NCBI GenBank assembly: GCA_026315105.1
Contig: CM048744.1
Span: 357,431,168-357,495,167 of the forward strand
Length of the DNA: 64,000 bases
Source of the DNA: Locusta migratoria
Taxonomy: Eukaryota; Arthropoda; Insecta; Orthoptera; Acrididae
Direction of reading: 5' to 3'
Part shown: piece by piece, positions 10,396-20,162 of the stretch
Position numbering within the stretch: position 1 is the stretch's first letter
How the letters are laid out: the number at the start of each line of letters is the position of its first letter
Translations under genes and position numbers: made by a program
Notes under the pieces: generated by a model
What the model saw: the letters and a program-made list of their open reading frames with translations, nothing else
Told to the model about the DNA's origin: nothing
Databases searched by the model: none

Positions 10396-10921
10396 TCGTT
10401 GTAAATCTCTATATTTAAATGTAAATTACGTGCACTCAAGCATGTTTAACATTTCAATTGTAAAATTATTAATCTCCTCAATCTTTTATTGCAAGTTGCA
10501 ATACGAATCATTCATGTTATTATTCTTAAAGACAGTCATTGTCATAAATATTCCGCCAGCGAGGTTGTTAGTTAGTTAGACGATAGTTGGTTATGGATAG
10601 TTATTCTGTGAGAGTAGTCAGTGCAGTGGAAATTTGTGTCGTGTACTTCTGTTCAATAAATGTCAGATGGAATCTGAAACGACGAGTACTAATTTCACAT
10701 CTGTCAGTTAGTTATTTTAAAAAAACCGGGAAATGTACTGCAGCAACTTCAAGATACTAGTTACACCTACCAATGGAACTAAACATATAAATATACAGTA
10801 TATTATAAAAAGTAACTGGACATCACGAAAACTATACGTTTTGCACATTAGGTGCATTGTGCTGCCACCTGTTGCCAGTTACTGCATATCAGCGACCTCA
10901 GTAGTCATTAGGCATCGTGAG
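10396..10921. other. No recognised gene; probable 5' flank of Tc1 copy
   Basis: AT-rich. Short frames at 10391-10579 and 10733-10975 carry no motif. The right part (from about 10790, TATACAGTATATTATAAAAAG) probably belongs to the terminal region of the following Tc1-like element, but I could not pair it with a right terminus. Confidence 0.3.
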
Positions 10922-11730
10922 AGAGCAGAATGGGACGCTCCGCTGAACTCAAGAACTTCGAAAGTGGTCAGGTGATAGGATGTTAGTTGTGTCAGAAGTC
11001 TGTACGCGAGATTTCCACACTCCTAAACATCGCTAGGTCTTCTGTTTCTGATGTGATGGTGTAGTGGAAAAGTGAAGGGACACGTACAGCCCGAAAGCGT
11101 ACTGGCCGACCTCGTCTGTTGACTAACAGAGACCGCCGTCAATTGAAGAGGGTCGTACAGTGTAACAGGCAGGCGTCTATCCAGACCACCACACAGGAAT
11201 TCCAAACTGTATCACGATCCACTCCCAAGTACTATGACAGGCGGGGAGGTGATAAAACTTGGATTTAATGGTCGAGCGGCTGTCCATAAGCCAAAAATCG
11301 CGCAGGTCAATACCAAACGACGCCTCGCTTGGAGTAAGGAGCGTAAATATTGGACGATTGAACAGTGGGAAAACGTTGTGTGGAGTGACGAATCACGGTA
11401 GTGCAAACAGTAAAACTGAGAGGCGGTGTTATTATGGTGTGGCCGAGGTGGCTTGTACCCCTTGTTGTTTTGCGTGGCACTATGGCAGCACAGATCTACC
11501 TACACTGATGTTTTAAGCAGCTTCTTGCTTCCCACTGTTGAAATGCAATTTGGGGATGACGTCTGCAACTTTCAACAGGATCGAGCACCTGTTCATAATG
11601 CACGGCCTGTGGCGGGTGGTTCCTGCAATGGACTAGTCAGCACAGAGTCCTGAGTTGCATCCTATAGAACACCTTAGGGGTGTTTTACAACGCCGATTTC
11701 GTGCTAGGCCTCACCCACCTACATAGGTAC
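10922..11730 (+). pseudogene. Tc1-type transposase pseudogene
   Basis: Frame-shifting translation gives the expected order. An N-terminal helix-turn-helix region (GRSAELKNFESGQVIG, then LLNIARSSVSDVM) is followed by the GRPR-like linker (RTGRPRLLTNRDRRQL). The first catalytic block is VWSDESR at about 11380, then GGVIMVWPRWLVPLVVLRGT, FNRIEH in place of the QDNAP-type second Asp block, and SPELHPIEHLRGVLQRRF with the third acidic residue near 11670. Several stops and frameshifts (for example after VIGC) make it dead. The family cuts and pastes at TA dinucleotides. Confidence 0.8.
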
Positions 11731-11981
11731 CCCAGTCGTAACACAAGCAAATAAAATTAGACGCATGATTAGAAAAATTATAACGTGAACAAGAATAGAG
11801 TGTGCCTTTGATATTAATCTTCTTTATGCTGCAGCAGAATAAACAGTAAATTTGATGAATACCTCAAAATTGTTGGAGTGCACTGACGGACAATTCACTA
11901 TTAATTAACACTAGTATGACTTCATTCACGATAATTTTTAATTCAACGTAAGTAATTTACCAGACTGAACTTTATCTGATA

Positions 11982-12850
11982 CTAGCTGCAAACCCGGCGT
12001 TGCCCGGGTATTTATCTCTTTATTCCTGCCATTTTCAGGTATATATTCATTTGTATAAGGGTTGTATGTCTGTAAAATCTCTTGGAAATACAACTAGTAG
12101 TAAAGAAGAAATAGATTAAAACTTGGTGCGTGATGCGGCGGTTTTACATGAACGTTACTGTTCATGTGCTCATATCTCATGAACCACGTGTCGTACTGTG
12201 ATACAATTTAGAAGGTACATTCAACTGTATCTGTGTATCATGTCTGTAAAATTTCCTGCGGCTATCATTTGTCGTGTACAAATTATAAACTGTAACGTCA
12301 TACGAATGCCGTAGTTTTAGTCCATGAACAGCGGAAAAGTAGTAAGCGAGAAACTTTTTTCCTTTCAGTTTTTTGATGAGGTTTGAAATTATGTTCAAAG
12401 TTTGTTGCAAGTCGCTAAGTACCCTCATTCTCATATAGCGTATTTATAACATCTCACCACTTATGTGCCAGTTTTTTGCGATTCCTATTGTATATGACGT
12501 CATATCTTCTGAACCATGTGTCGTATGTGATTCTTAACCTTGCAGTAATTGTTACTTCACGGTAAGGAATGTGTGTACCAAATGTGGTTGAAATCAGATC
12601 AGTGGTTCAGCAGAAAATGAGCAGCATTGTCACTAAATGCAGCAGTTTTTCGCGCATCTCATTGTTTATGACGTCATATCTCGTGAACTATATATCGTAT
12701 GTGATTCTTACACTTACGGCGACCGTCCTCGTGAATTGAAGCTTATATGTACAAAATTTCATAGATTGGAACAAAACTGTAGATTTGTATGCAACACGTA
12801 CAAACATACGGACACTCTGCTTTATATATTAGAAGAAGATTCCATACAAC
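11982..12850 (-). mobile_element. Helitron-like non-autonomous element
   Basis: The minus-strand 3' end has a clean hairpin, ACCCGG-GCAACG-CCGGGT, then TTTGCAG, CTAG and a following T, as at Helitron termini. The interior matches the plus-strand element at 56455-57842 over several blocks, for example TTTATGACGTCATATCTCGT and the GTACAAACATACGGACACTC region near the 5' end. Repeated TCATATCTCxTGAACxA phrases occur about every 350 bp. No Rep/helicase is present. The 5' TC end is not certain. Confidence 0.55.
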
Positions 12851-13079
12851 AGATTTCTTAATACAGAGAAGTGTACTTGCTCTCTCTCTTTAAAAAAAAG
12901 GAAAAAAAGTGAAATGTATAAATGACACAGATCCACATTTCCGCAAATACAAGTACTGTATGAATTATCTAAATTACAGAACGAATAATTGACCTGTCGT
13001 TTCCTGTACGTGGCTGTGTGCATCTAAGAGATTCAATACAGGCTGTGGGACGACTGTCTCAACCTACACTGCTGTATGG

Positions 13080-13239
13080 CAGTCATGGTCTGCACGGCTA
13101 CTACGGTCGGGGATTCGAATCCCCCATCGGGCATGAATATATGTGCCGTCCTTAGGATTAGCTAGTTGACAAGTAGTTTGTAAGTTTAGGGACTGATGAC
13201 CCCGTAGTTAAATCCCATAGACTCTACAAACATTTGGAC
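13080..13239 (+). mobile_element. 5'-truncated tRNA-derived SINE
   Basis: Plus-strand copy starting within the tRNA-like head (CAGTCATGGTCTGCACGG), with B box GGATTCGAATCCC, then the standard body and ACAAACATTTGG end. A box lost. Confidence 0.8.
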
Positions 13240-13509
13240 ACACTCTATGATGTAAACATTTTATTAAAAATAATTTGTTGACCACCTGTCCACCAGAAAA
13301 TAAATATTCTTCTTAACGAAACGTCGTTTCGAACTGAACGTAACTGCGTAACGACAGTGTTACCAGCGACGTGCAATACACGCTGACGAGTTATGTAATA
13401 TTGCTACGCAATTTCGTGTACATGTAACTGTAATAAACAATTTACTAATAATGCTTCGGTAACCACCCAAAGCACATAACATTAGCTTTATCTTAGAGAG
13501 ACATTTCTT

Positions 13510-14650
13510 TATCCTTTACTTCAAATTGTGTTCAAAATGCTGACCATGAACTGAAATGCACGTTTGCAATCGCCGTTCGAAAGAACGATCAACATACGTA
13601 ATTACAGTGGATGATATGTTAGAGTATGCACCGGAGTTTCGACGGCGCATATCGTCTTTCGTAGTTTGGGCTTCATCATAAGCTGCATCTTTGAGTGTCC
13701 CCCCTCCCCTCCTCATAGAAGGAAACCCAGGGTGGGAGGAGGGGGCAATGGGGAGACCTCGGAGGCCATTTTGCAATAAAATTTAGTCGTATCCAACGTC
13801 TCCAGTATTGGTGTTGCAACACGGGAAGTGTGAGCTGAACATCCGTCGTGTTGCAGTCAGATTCACTTTCGAATATCCACTGGTTCCTTCTCTAGAAGAC
13901 CTGGCAGAATGTCTGTAAGGAAGTGTGCGTACGAATGTCCATTCAGCACTTCTGGGATGAAGTAAGGTCCCACAAAGTCTATGATGCCACACCATACGTT
14001 TACGCTCCACAGCCGTCGATGTTACACCTGACGGATCAAATGTGTATTTTCGGTTGGCCAGTAGTACATGTTATGCAAATTACATTAGCGTGATTAGGAA
14101 ACGTTGCCTCATCGAAATAGAGCACTTGTTACAAACACGCAGGGTCGTCTCTTAGCTGGTGAAGGGCAAACCGACAAAATTCTGTTCGACGTTCGAAATC
14201 ACGGTCGCCCAGTGCCTGCCGTGGCGGAGTGGCCGAGCGCATTGAGGCGCTGTGCTCTGATGCGCGAGGTTGTTCCACGTCAGGGGTTCGAATTCCCCCC
14301 TCGGGCGTGAATGTTTGTGCTATATTTAGTTTAATTTAGTTTATAAGTAGTTTGTAAGTTAAGGGACTGATGACCACGCAGTTACGTCCCATAAGCTTAA
14401 CAAACATCTGAACATTTTTAGCCGAGTGCCTGATGTCACAGGAAAACACTCGTGTGGCTGATTCAACATTCCTTGCGATATGTCTCTTACCAGTGTACGG
14501 ATTCACCAGCGTCGTAGCCAGGACAGCTTCTTGGTGTTCTCCGTCGGTTGCAGTTTTCTTCCTTGTTCTCGTTGACGTTCAGGAAACCTGTCCGCACTAG
14601 CCTCTCCAAGATTCGTGCAATTGCCTGCCGCGTCGGATAATGGCGATACG
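13510..14650 (-). pseudogene. DDE transposase pseudogene (Tc1/mariner superfamily, FEHLL type)
   Basis: Minus-strand translation in changing frames gives a coherent transposase. It reads RDFERRTEFCRFALHQLRDD, a catalytic-type block YFDEATFPNHAN near 14080, then VNVWCGI, GPYFIPEVLNGHSYAHFLTD and LPGLLEKEPVDIRK, and finally DRSFERRLQTCISVHGQHFE followed by HNLK and a stop near 13520. Proteins ending in GxHFEHLL are widespread insect TE transposases; this is family knowledge from memory. The middle (13680-13770) is decayed and G/C-run rich, and a SINE interrupts the gene at 14219-14424. Clearly non-functional. Confidence 0.7.
14219..14424 (+). mobile_element. tRNA-derived SINE in the transposase pseudogene
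   Basis: Full-length plus-strand copy with A box GTGGCCGAGCG and B box GGTTCGAATTC, flanked by the 8-bp repeat AGTGCCTG (14211-14218 and 14425-14432). It splits the transposase remnant at 13510-14650. Confidence 0.9.
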
Positions 14651-15556
14651 CTCTATTGTTTGCAGGGCATTTCTTTGACGTTCATCATATAAAGGTATGG
14701 TATCCAGCTTCTCCTCATTCGTTTACATGTCTGCGCGCAATGGTTGTTGAAACGGAAATGAGCGGCCCGCAATGCAGACAACAGTCAAATGTCCTGACAT
14801 TCTGACGTCACTTAGCACGAGAGCTACGCTTGACGGCGTTTGTCCTGCTAACGCCGATTTCGGCCACCGTGCTCTCAAATTCTAGGACATTTCTCAATTT
14901 TTTTTTACGATAGGCTTCAACGTTAACATCAAGAAATTGTATATCATCGTAATTGTCTTCTCAAGAGCTATTGAATGCTGTTATAACAATGTAAGCGGTT
15001 CCATTAAAAAAAAGTACTTGCTTCAATATCTCAGTTGATACCGGTGCCAAAACCGTTCATCAATCAAAAATATATGTGCCCCTCGACGTTCTAGCAAGTG
15101 CCGAAAACCGCTTTACGACATGTGTCACAATTCACGAAATAAAATGGTTGCTCCTTTCCTGTGTTCATTTCATTTTACGTTCTAACGTTCTACTCGAAAC
15201 TTTTCCGATACTTGAGGCGATGTGAAGCGGTCTGGTGTCCAACGGGGGTATGTCTCCTTCTTTTCATTACATGTTCTCCCTGCGAATATATGGTGAGACT
15301 ATGCCAACAAGTGGATATAGTTTTTCTTCTTGTGCTGGCTTCAGACAAAATCTTTACAGTTTCATTAACAGTCTGCTATAAATAATCATACAACTAAAGG
15401 TTTGCAACCCACGAATTAACTGAAAACCTCTACAGTCAGACGTGAATTGTAAGTAGCATGACTGATACAGATTGTACGTAGACTGTTCCGAAATGTTTAT
15501 CTCTGTTAGCGAGGTATTTTACATGCTCTGATAGTGTTCTGACGACGTTTTCTGGA
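14651..15556. other. No recognised feature
   Basis: About 900 bp. The first part (to about 14890) may be 5' sequence of the preceding transposon. A 74-codon frame at 15161-15385 shows nothing recognisable. No terminal repeats found. Confidence 0.3.
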
Positions 15557-15567
15557 GCCAACAGAAG

Positions 15568-15978
15568 TTCAAAATGTTCAAATGTTTGTAGAGCTTACGG
15601 GACTTAACTACGGGGTCATCAAATGTTCAAATGTTTGTAGAGTCTATGGGACTTAACTTCAGGGTCATCAGTCCCTAAACTTACAAACTACTTATGAACT
15701 ACTTACAACTAAGGACGGCACAAATATCGATGCCCGAGGGGGGATTCGAACCCCCGACCGTAGTTGCCGTGCAGACCGTGACTGGAGCGCCACAGTCTCC
15801 TCGGCCAGCGCGGCCGGCACGGGGTCATCAATCGCTAAACATACAAACTACTTATGAACTAGCTAATACTAAGGACGGCACAAATATCCATGCCCGAGGG
15901 GGGATTCGAATCCCCGATCGTAGCGGCCGTGCAGACTGTGACTGGCGCGCCGCAGACCGCTCGGCAACCGAGTCCGGC
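15568..15978 (-). mobile_element. Outer tRNA-derived SINE, split by another SINE
   Basis: The minus-strand SINE 3' part lies at 15568-15621 and the remainder at 15819-15978. An outer 11-bp duplication, GCCAACAGAAG, lies at 15557-15567 and 15979-15989. It is interrupted by a second copy of the same family, giving a dated nested pair. Confidence 0.92.
15622..15818 (-). mobile_element. Inner tRNA-derived SINE nested in a SINE
   Basis: Complete minus-strand copy inserted in the body of the outer SINE. The host sequence ACGGGGTCATCA (15610-15621 and 15819-15830) is duplicated, a perfect 12-bp TSD. Confidence 0.93.
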
Positions 15979-16097
15979 GCCAACAGAAGCGTCACTAGTA
16001 ACCAGTTAGTTATATCTCATTATTTAAGCTATTATTTCCATTGTCGTCGGTACTAAATCTACTGACTCGACATGTGCCCTTTAACGAGAGCAGCCGA

Positions 16098-16163
16098 ACA
16101 AAAAAACAAAAAAAAAAAAAAAAAAACAAAAAACAAAAAAAAAAAAAAAAAACAAAAAAAAAA
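16098..16163. repeat. A-rich tract with interspersed C
   Basis: Long A runs broken by single C residues (AAAAAACAAA units), about 65 bp. Could be a degenerate retroposon tail; no body is recognisable to its left. Confidence 0.8.
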
Positions 16164-16237
16164 TTACTGTTAAACTTTTCGCTCGGATTTTACAGCTGCT
16201 AGATAATTGTCAAGCGTCATTGTGGTTAACTAAAAGC

Positions 16238-16353
16238 TGCCGGCTGCAGTGGCCGAGCGGTCTGCGGCGCGTCAGTCAAACTCTGCACGACCGCTACGGT
16301 CGGAGGTTCGAATACCCCCTCGGGCATGGATGTTTGTGTCGTCTTTAGTATAA
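16238..16353 (+). mobile_element. tRNA-derived SINE, 3' part cut off by copy B
   Basis: Plus-strand head with A box (GTGGCCGAGCGGTC) and B box (GAGGTTCGAATAC), ending abruptly after GTCTTTAG where the inverted tRNA-arm element begins. The rest of the SINE body is not found after that element, so the end was lost or the contact is secondary. Confidence 0.8.
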
Positions 16354-17371
16354 CGAGACCACATGGTTATCGGATTTAGAATTTTTTTGCTTCATTATGG
16401 TACGTGAAGTTCAGAACGTAAATAACAATCAGCCAAAGCCATTCGACGCAATTCTCAAAAATTCTCGAGAAAATCGACTTTGAAGTTTTGCAAGTAAGCT
16501 TAAGTACCAACCAAAGGACGTGCACTGTCTGTTGGTGTAGCTCAGGTGGTAGCATTTTGGCTTTACAACCCTAGTGTCAGTGGTTCGAATCCTGTGGTGA
16601 CAGATTTTTTTCCCGTTGTTTTCGAATACTTAACCCAATTTTAATATATAATGGTAATTTTTACGAAAAGTACACGTATTTTTGTTTTTTCGTAATTTTC
16701 TGTATTTGATAGAAGATTGTTAATAATGATAATTTCAATTAAAAAAACATAAGTTTTTTACAATATTGGCTTCACTATTAGTTGATGACGGTAGTCTTTG
16801 ATTGTTCATTTTGTGAAGAGCTACGACAATGTTTTTTGGAAACTCATCTCCATAGCTATTAATAGCTTTCCAAGCAGCTAACTCAACCACCGTTTTACGT
16901 GACGACAAGGTTTTCAGCTCATGTACGTACACATAAACAAAAACCTACACAACACGTCAAATGATAGATCCCAAATTGTTTTATGACTGAATTCGAAAAC
17001 GAAACAAAATATCTGTCCCAGTGTGATTTGAACAACCGACTCTACGATTGTGAATCCACAACGGTACCATTTTTTTTTTTTTCAAGTAGATGTATCTTTT
17101 GCTGTCGTTCGGTTTTATTACAGAGGGCGTTGAGCCCACTGTCCGGGCGGGCTGAGCCACGGTGCCCGGCTCGCCTGAGCTATACGGACATATGTTGCAA
17201 GTGTTTTAGTTATTGGTACTAACGTGTACTTTGCAAAACTTCAAGGCCGATGATGTCGAGAATTTTTGAGAGTTTCGTCGAATGGCTTTGGCCGGTTGTT
17301 ATTTAAGTGACTTCACGCACCATAAATATAAAGCAATTCTAAAATCCGACAGCCATGTGGTCTCCTTGTTA
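16354..17371. mobile_element. Inverted tRNA-arm element, copy B (most complete)
   Basis: The outer arms of about 160 bp are inverted repeats. The left begins GAGACCACATGGTTATCGG; the reverse complement of the right begins GGAGACCACATGGCTGTCGG; both continue through AAATAACAA, GCCAAAGCCATTCGACG and TTGAAGTTTTGCAA. Just inside each arm sits a tRNA-like unit pointing inward. The left is GTTGGTGTAGCTCAGGTGGT with B box GTGGTTCGAATCC (about 16530-16605). The right, on the minus strand near 17025-17195, has CACAATCGTAGAGTCGGTTG and is split by a small SINE. The core has no coding. Same family as copies A and C. Confidence 0.7.
17070..17171 (-). mobile_element. Small poly(A)-tailed SINE inside copy B
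   Basis: The minus strand reads GCCGGGCACCGTGGCTCAGC, GCGTTGAGCC-complement, CTGTAATAAAACCGAACGAC and ends in a 13-nt A tail (plus-strand T run 17070-17082). It interrupts the right tRNA-like unit of copy B. It looks like a third, A-tailed SINE class; similar CTGTAATAAAA phrases are familiar to me from orthopteran SINEs (from memory, not verified). Confidence 0.5.
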
Positions 17372-17829
17372 GACCTTTCTGTAGCGCCAGCAGAACATAA
17401 ACAGATGGTTACGGTAACATATCACAATGCTGAAAAGAAAAGAACAGAAGAAAGTATACAGCTTTCATTTTTAGAAATTGAAACTGCATGTGCACAAAGT
17501 GACTGCACATTACAAGCTGGTAGATGTTATGGGGAAATTTGTATTCATTGCGTTGAATCATATGTCGTAGAACACTGCAACCCGTGAAATAATTTTCAGA
17601 TATATGGTAAAGTTGAAAATTCGAAGAGTAAATAATATTTTCAGAAAATATAGTAAACAGTCTGCTTAAAAGACGGTTTTTATGCTCCTTTTTATTTTCA
17701 TTTTTTCTTTTTATTTAATTTTTTTATTTGGGGGGGGGGGGGCTTGCGCATGTAACATAACTACGACCGCGAGAAAACAATTGATGCAACTGGAAAACTT
17801 GATTATAAGTGACGATAGAAATGACATAG
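17372..17829. other. No recognised feature; G run at about 17710-17722
   Basis: A plus-strand open frame at 17282-17587 begins inside copy B's right arm and continues 200 bp beyond with no known motif. A homopolymeric G run follows a T-rich tract at about 17690-17722. No other structure seen. Confidence 0.3.
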
Positions 17830-17842
17830 TTGACAGATCTCT

Positions 17843-18038
17843 GCCGGCCGCGGTGGCCGAGGGGATTGCGGCGCTTCAGTCACGGTCTGCACGGCCACTA
17901 CGATCGGGGGTTCGAATCTCCCCTCGGGCATGGATATTTGTGCCGTCCTTAGTTGTAGCTAGTTCGTAAGTAGTTTGTAAGTTTAGGGACTGATGACCCC
18001 GTAGTTAAGTCCCATAAACTCTACAAACATTTGAACAT
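17843..18038 (+). mobile_element. tRNA-derived SINE, full length
   Basis: Plus-strand copy beginning GCCGGCCGCGGTGGCCGAGG and ending AAACATTTGAACA. The 13-bp perfect duplication TTGACAGATCTCT lies at 17830-17842 and 18039-18051. Confidence 0.95.
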
Positions 18039-18051
18039 TTGACAGATCTCT

Positions 18052-18718
18052 ATCTGTACCGTTTATCCGATTCTTATTAAATTTAGCACATTTGTCGCTC
18101 AAAACAAGAGGATTGACAATTCGTAGGTGCGTGACAGAGTACTTTACAACAGACATTGGCTAAATTTTTCACACTTAACTTTGAGACAAGAAAAACACCA
18201 TTATTACATAATATTTCGTTTTATGCTTGGTGAAGTGTACCTTACTCCAGACTTCGGCACTGTTTGACCTACGACCATAAAATCTGGCACATACATGTAA
18301 TTTTTTTATATACAGGTAAGGAGGAGACAGAGAACGGGAGAATGGAGTGACAAAGACTGGGGGTTTGTTTGGTCGATGTTAAAGGGGAGGAGGCGGCAGA
18401 GGTGGATAGGCAGGAGGGACAGAGAGAGGCGGAATAAATCAATGAATGTAAAGAACGGGATGGAGGATATGGACGCAAGCAGGGAGAGGAGGAGATGTGG
18501 GATAAGAGATGTACAGGGACAGGGGTGAAGGTGATGGACAGAAACAGGGTAGAGGGAGGGGAGGTGGATGCCGATGGGGGAGGGGCGGAGGAGAGGGATA
18601 AAGAGAGAGAAGAAGAAGATTAGGGTCTCTGGTCAGGCTAAATAAATAAATAAATGTACCCCATTATATATATTAGCAATTGCGAAGCATTTTCTAGTTT
18701 GCTAGTAAAACAATAATT
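18052..18718. other. Unassigned; polypurine tract 18315-18630
   Basis: The section 18315-18630 is strongly purine-biased on the plus strand (runs of GGAGG, GGGAGA, AGAGAG; ending AGAGAGAGAAGAAGAAG), then AATAAATAAATAAAT. No gene. The surroundings (CATAAAATCTGGCACATAC upstream, CCCCATTATATATATTAG downstream) look like ends of a decayed repeat. Confidence 0.4.
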
Positions 18719-18998
18719 GTAAAAGTCCTGGTGGAAGAAGTAACGTTCGCTTCCAGTGTTGTGGCTAACACAACTCTCCACCATATCATTTCTTTCAGGA
18801 GTACTACACCTGCAAGGTTCGCAGGAGAGCTTCTGTGGAGTTTGAAAAGTAGGAGGCGAGATACTGGCGGAAGTAAAGTTGCGAGAACGGACTGTGAAGC
18901 GTGCCTAGATAGTTCACTTGGAAGAGCGCTTGCCCGCGAATGGCAAAGGTCGCAGGTTCGAATCCCGTTTCCGGCACACAGTTTTTATCTGTCAGAAA
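18719..18998 (+). mobile_element. tRNA-derived unit of the 49148-type family
   Basis: Matches the plus-oriented unit at 49646-49892: CTGCAAGGTTCGCAGGAGAG, GTAGGAGGCGAGATACTGG, the tRNA-like GGAAGAGCGCTTGCCCGCGA and GCAGGTTCGAATCCC, then CCGGCACACAGTTTTTATCT. Here it is a single unit, not an inverted trimer. No TSD was resolved. Confidence 0.75.
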
Positions 18999-20160
18999 GT
19001 TTCACGTTCGTTTATATTTCGAATGAACTACCAGAACTTGCACGAAGTGTCTAACCTGTGTATGTCGTGTTGAATGTTTATTCCATTCTTTTCTATGTAC
19101 AACAGCTGGATCGTTTTCTGTGTCCTAGTCGACAGTTACAGTCTGTACCACACGACCGTCAGATAGGGCATGAATATGCATTTCTGTCACTTCCATATTA
19201 CATAAATGTTTTGTATTTGATTTTAGTCAAAAAAATTTTACACGTACAACTGATGACATTCGTAAGAAAATTTATAAGTTCCAACTTACAATATTGTTTC
19301 CACACTGCGGCATACCTGTAGATCAGAGTTGTTTTAAATGGCAGTAGACGGCCCATATGACTATTCTTTGCGGAAATTACTGCATTGATTTGATATGTGC
19401 GTACTAAAAACCATCGAAATACGGCAGTTGAATTTTTATGAATCATGTGTAAGAACTGCATTTAATTGTATTCCGTGCGTCGTTCGCTTCTTTTGTGAAT
19501 TATCTGTTGTAAGTAGTTATTTGATACGAGGTCACAAGTGTTCGAAACAGGACTTACTAGATTGCATAACACAGCTAAACACAACGGCACACACCTGGAG
19601 GGAAGGCCACCAAGGATGACGCTTCACAAATAAAAGACGCGAAACGTGAACGCCCAAACGCGGATGGCATATGATTTAGTTAGACAATGTTCACGCTGGA
19701 TGTAAAGCATACGTAAGCTGTACGTAACGCTGATAATGTGTACATTTATTGTACCCCCGTCTGTTTGTTGTTTTGGCATGACTTGCTGTTACCGAATCTT
19801 ATCTTTCAGATGCGTCTTCAAATCAGTTCTGGCCAAATAACAACGTTGTTATTTCGGGCGAAATAATCCCTAATCTTTAAATCACCCGTGTGACCTACTT
19901 TTGATTTTTCGCAAACATAATATGTTTTCTTGGCAGTGACGATGTGTTATTCATTTGAAATATGATTAAGACATCTGTTTTATCAGTAACAGTAATCTTG
20001 CAAAGATGACTGACAAAATAATGATAGTTTCATGGATAAATTAAACTTTCCTTTGCTTCTACATTATTACGTCATTATCACTTTTTTCCGATTGAAGCAC
20101 CTGTGAATGGACTACGAGCACTTACCATGATTCCTAGTGCATACCGAGCTAGGCAACATC
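18999..20160. other. No recognised feature
   Basis: About 1.1 kb of AT-rich sequence. Overlapping frames of 87 codons on both strands at 19058-19461 are mutual shadows without motifs. No repeats or TIRs recognised. Confidence 0.35.
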
Positions 20161-20162
20161 TA

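Noticed and set aside
15694..16056. 120-codon open frame containing repeated EGGFEPPTVVAVQTVTGAPQ
   Set aside because: This peptide recurs wherever the SINE is read antisense (1580, 6575, 15694, 37069, 51049, 55782). It is a by-product of the conserved tRNA-like head, not a protein.
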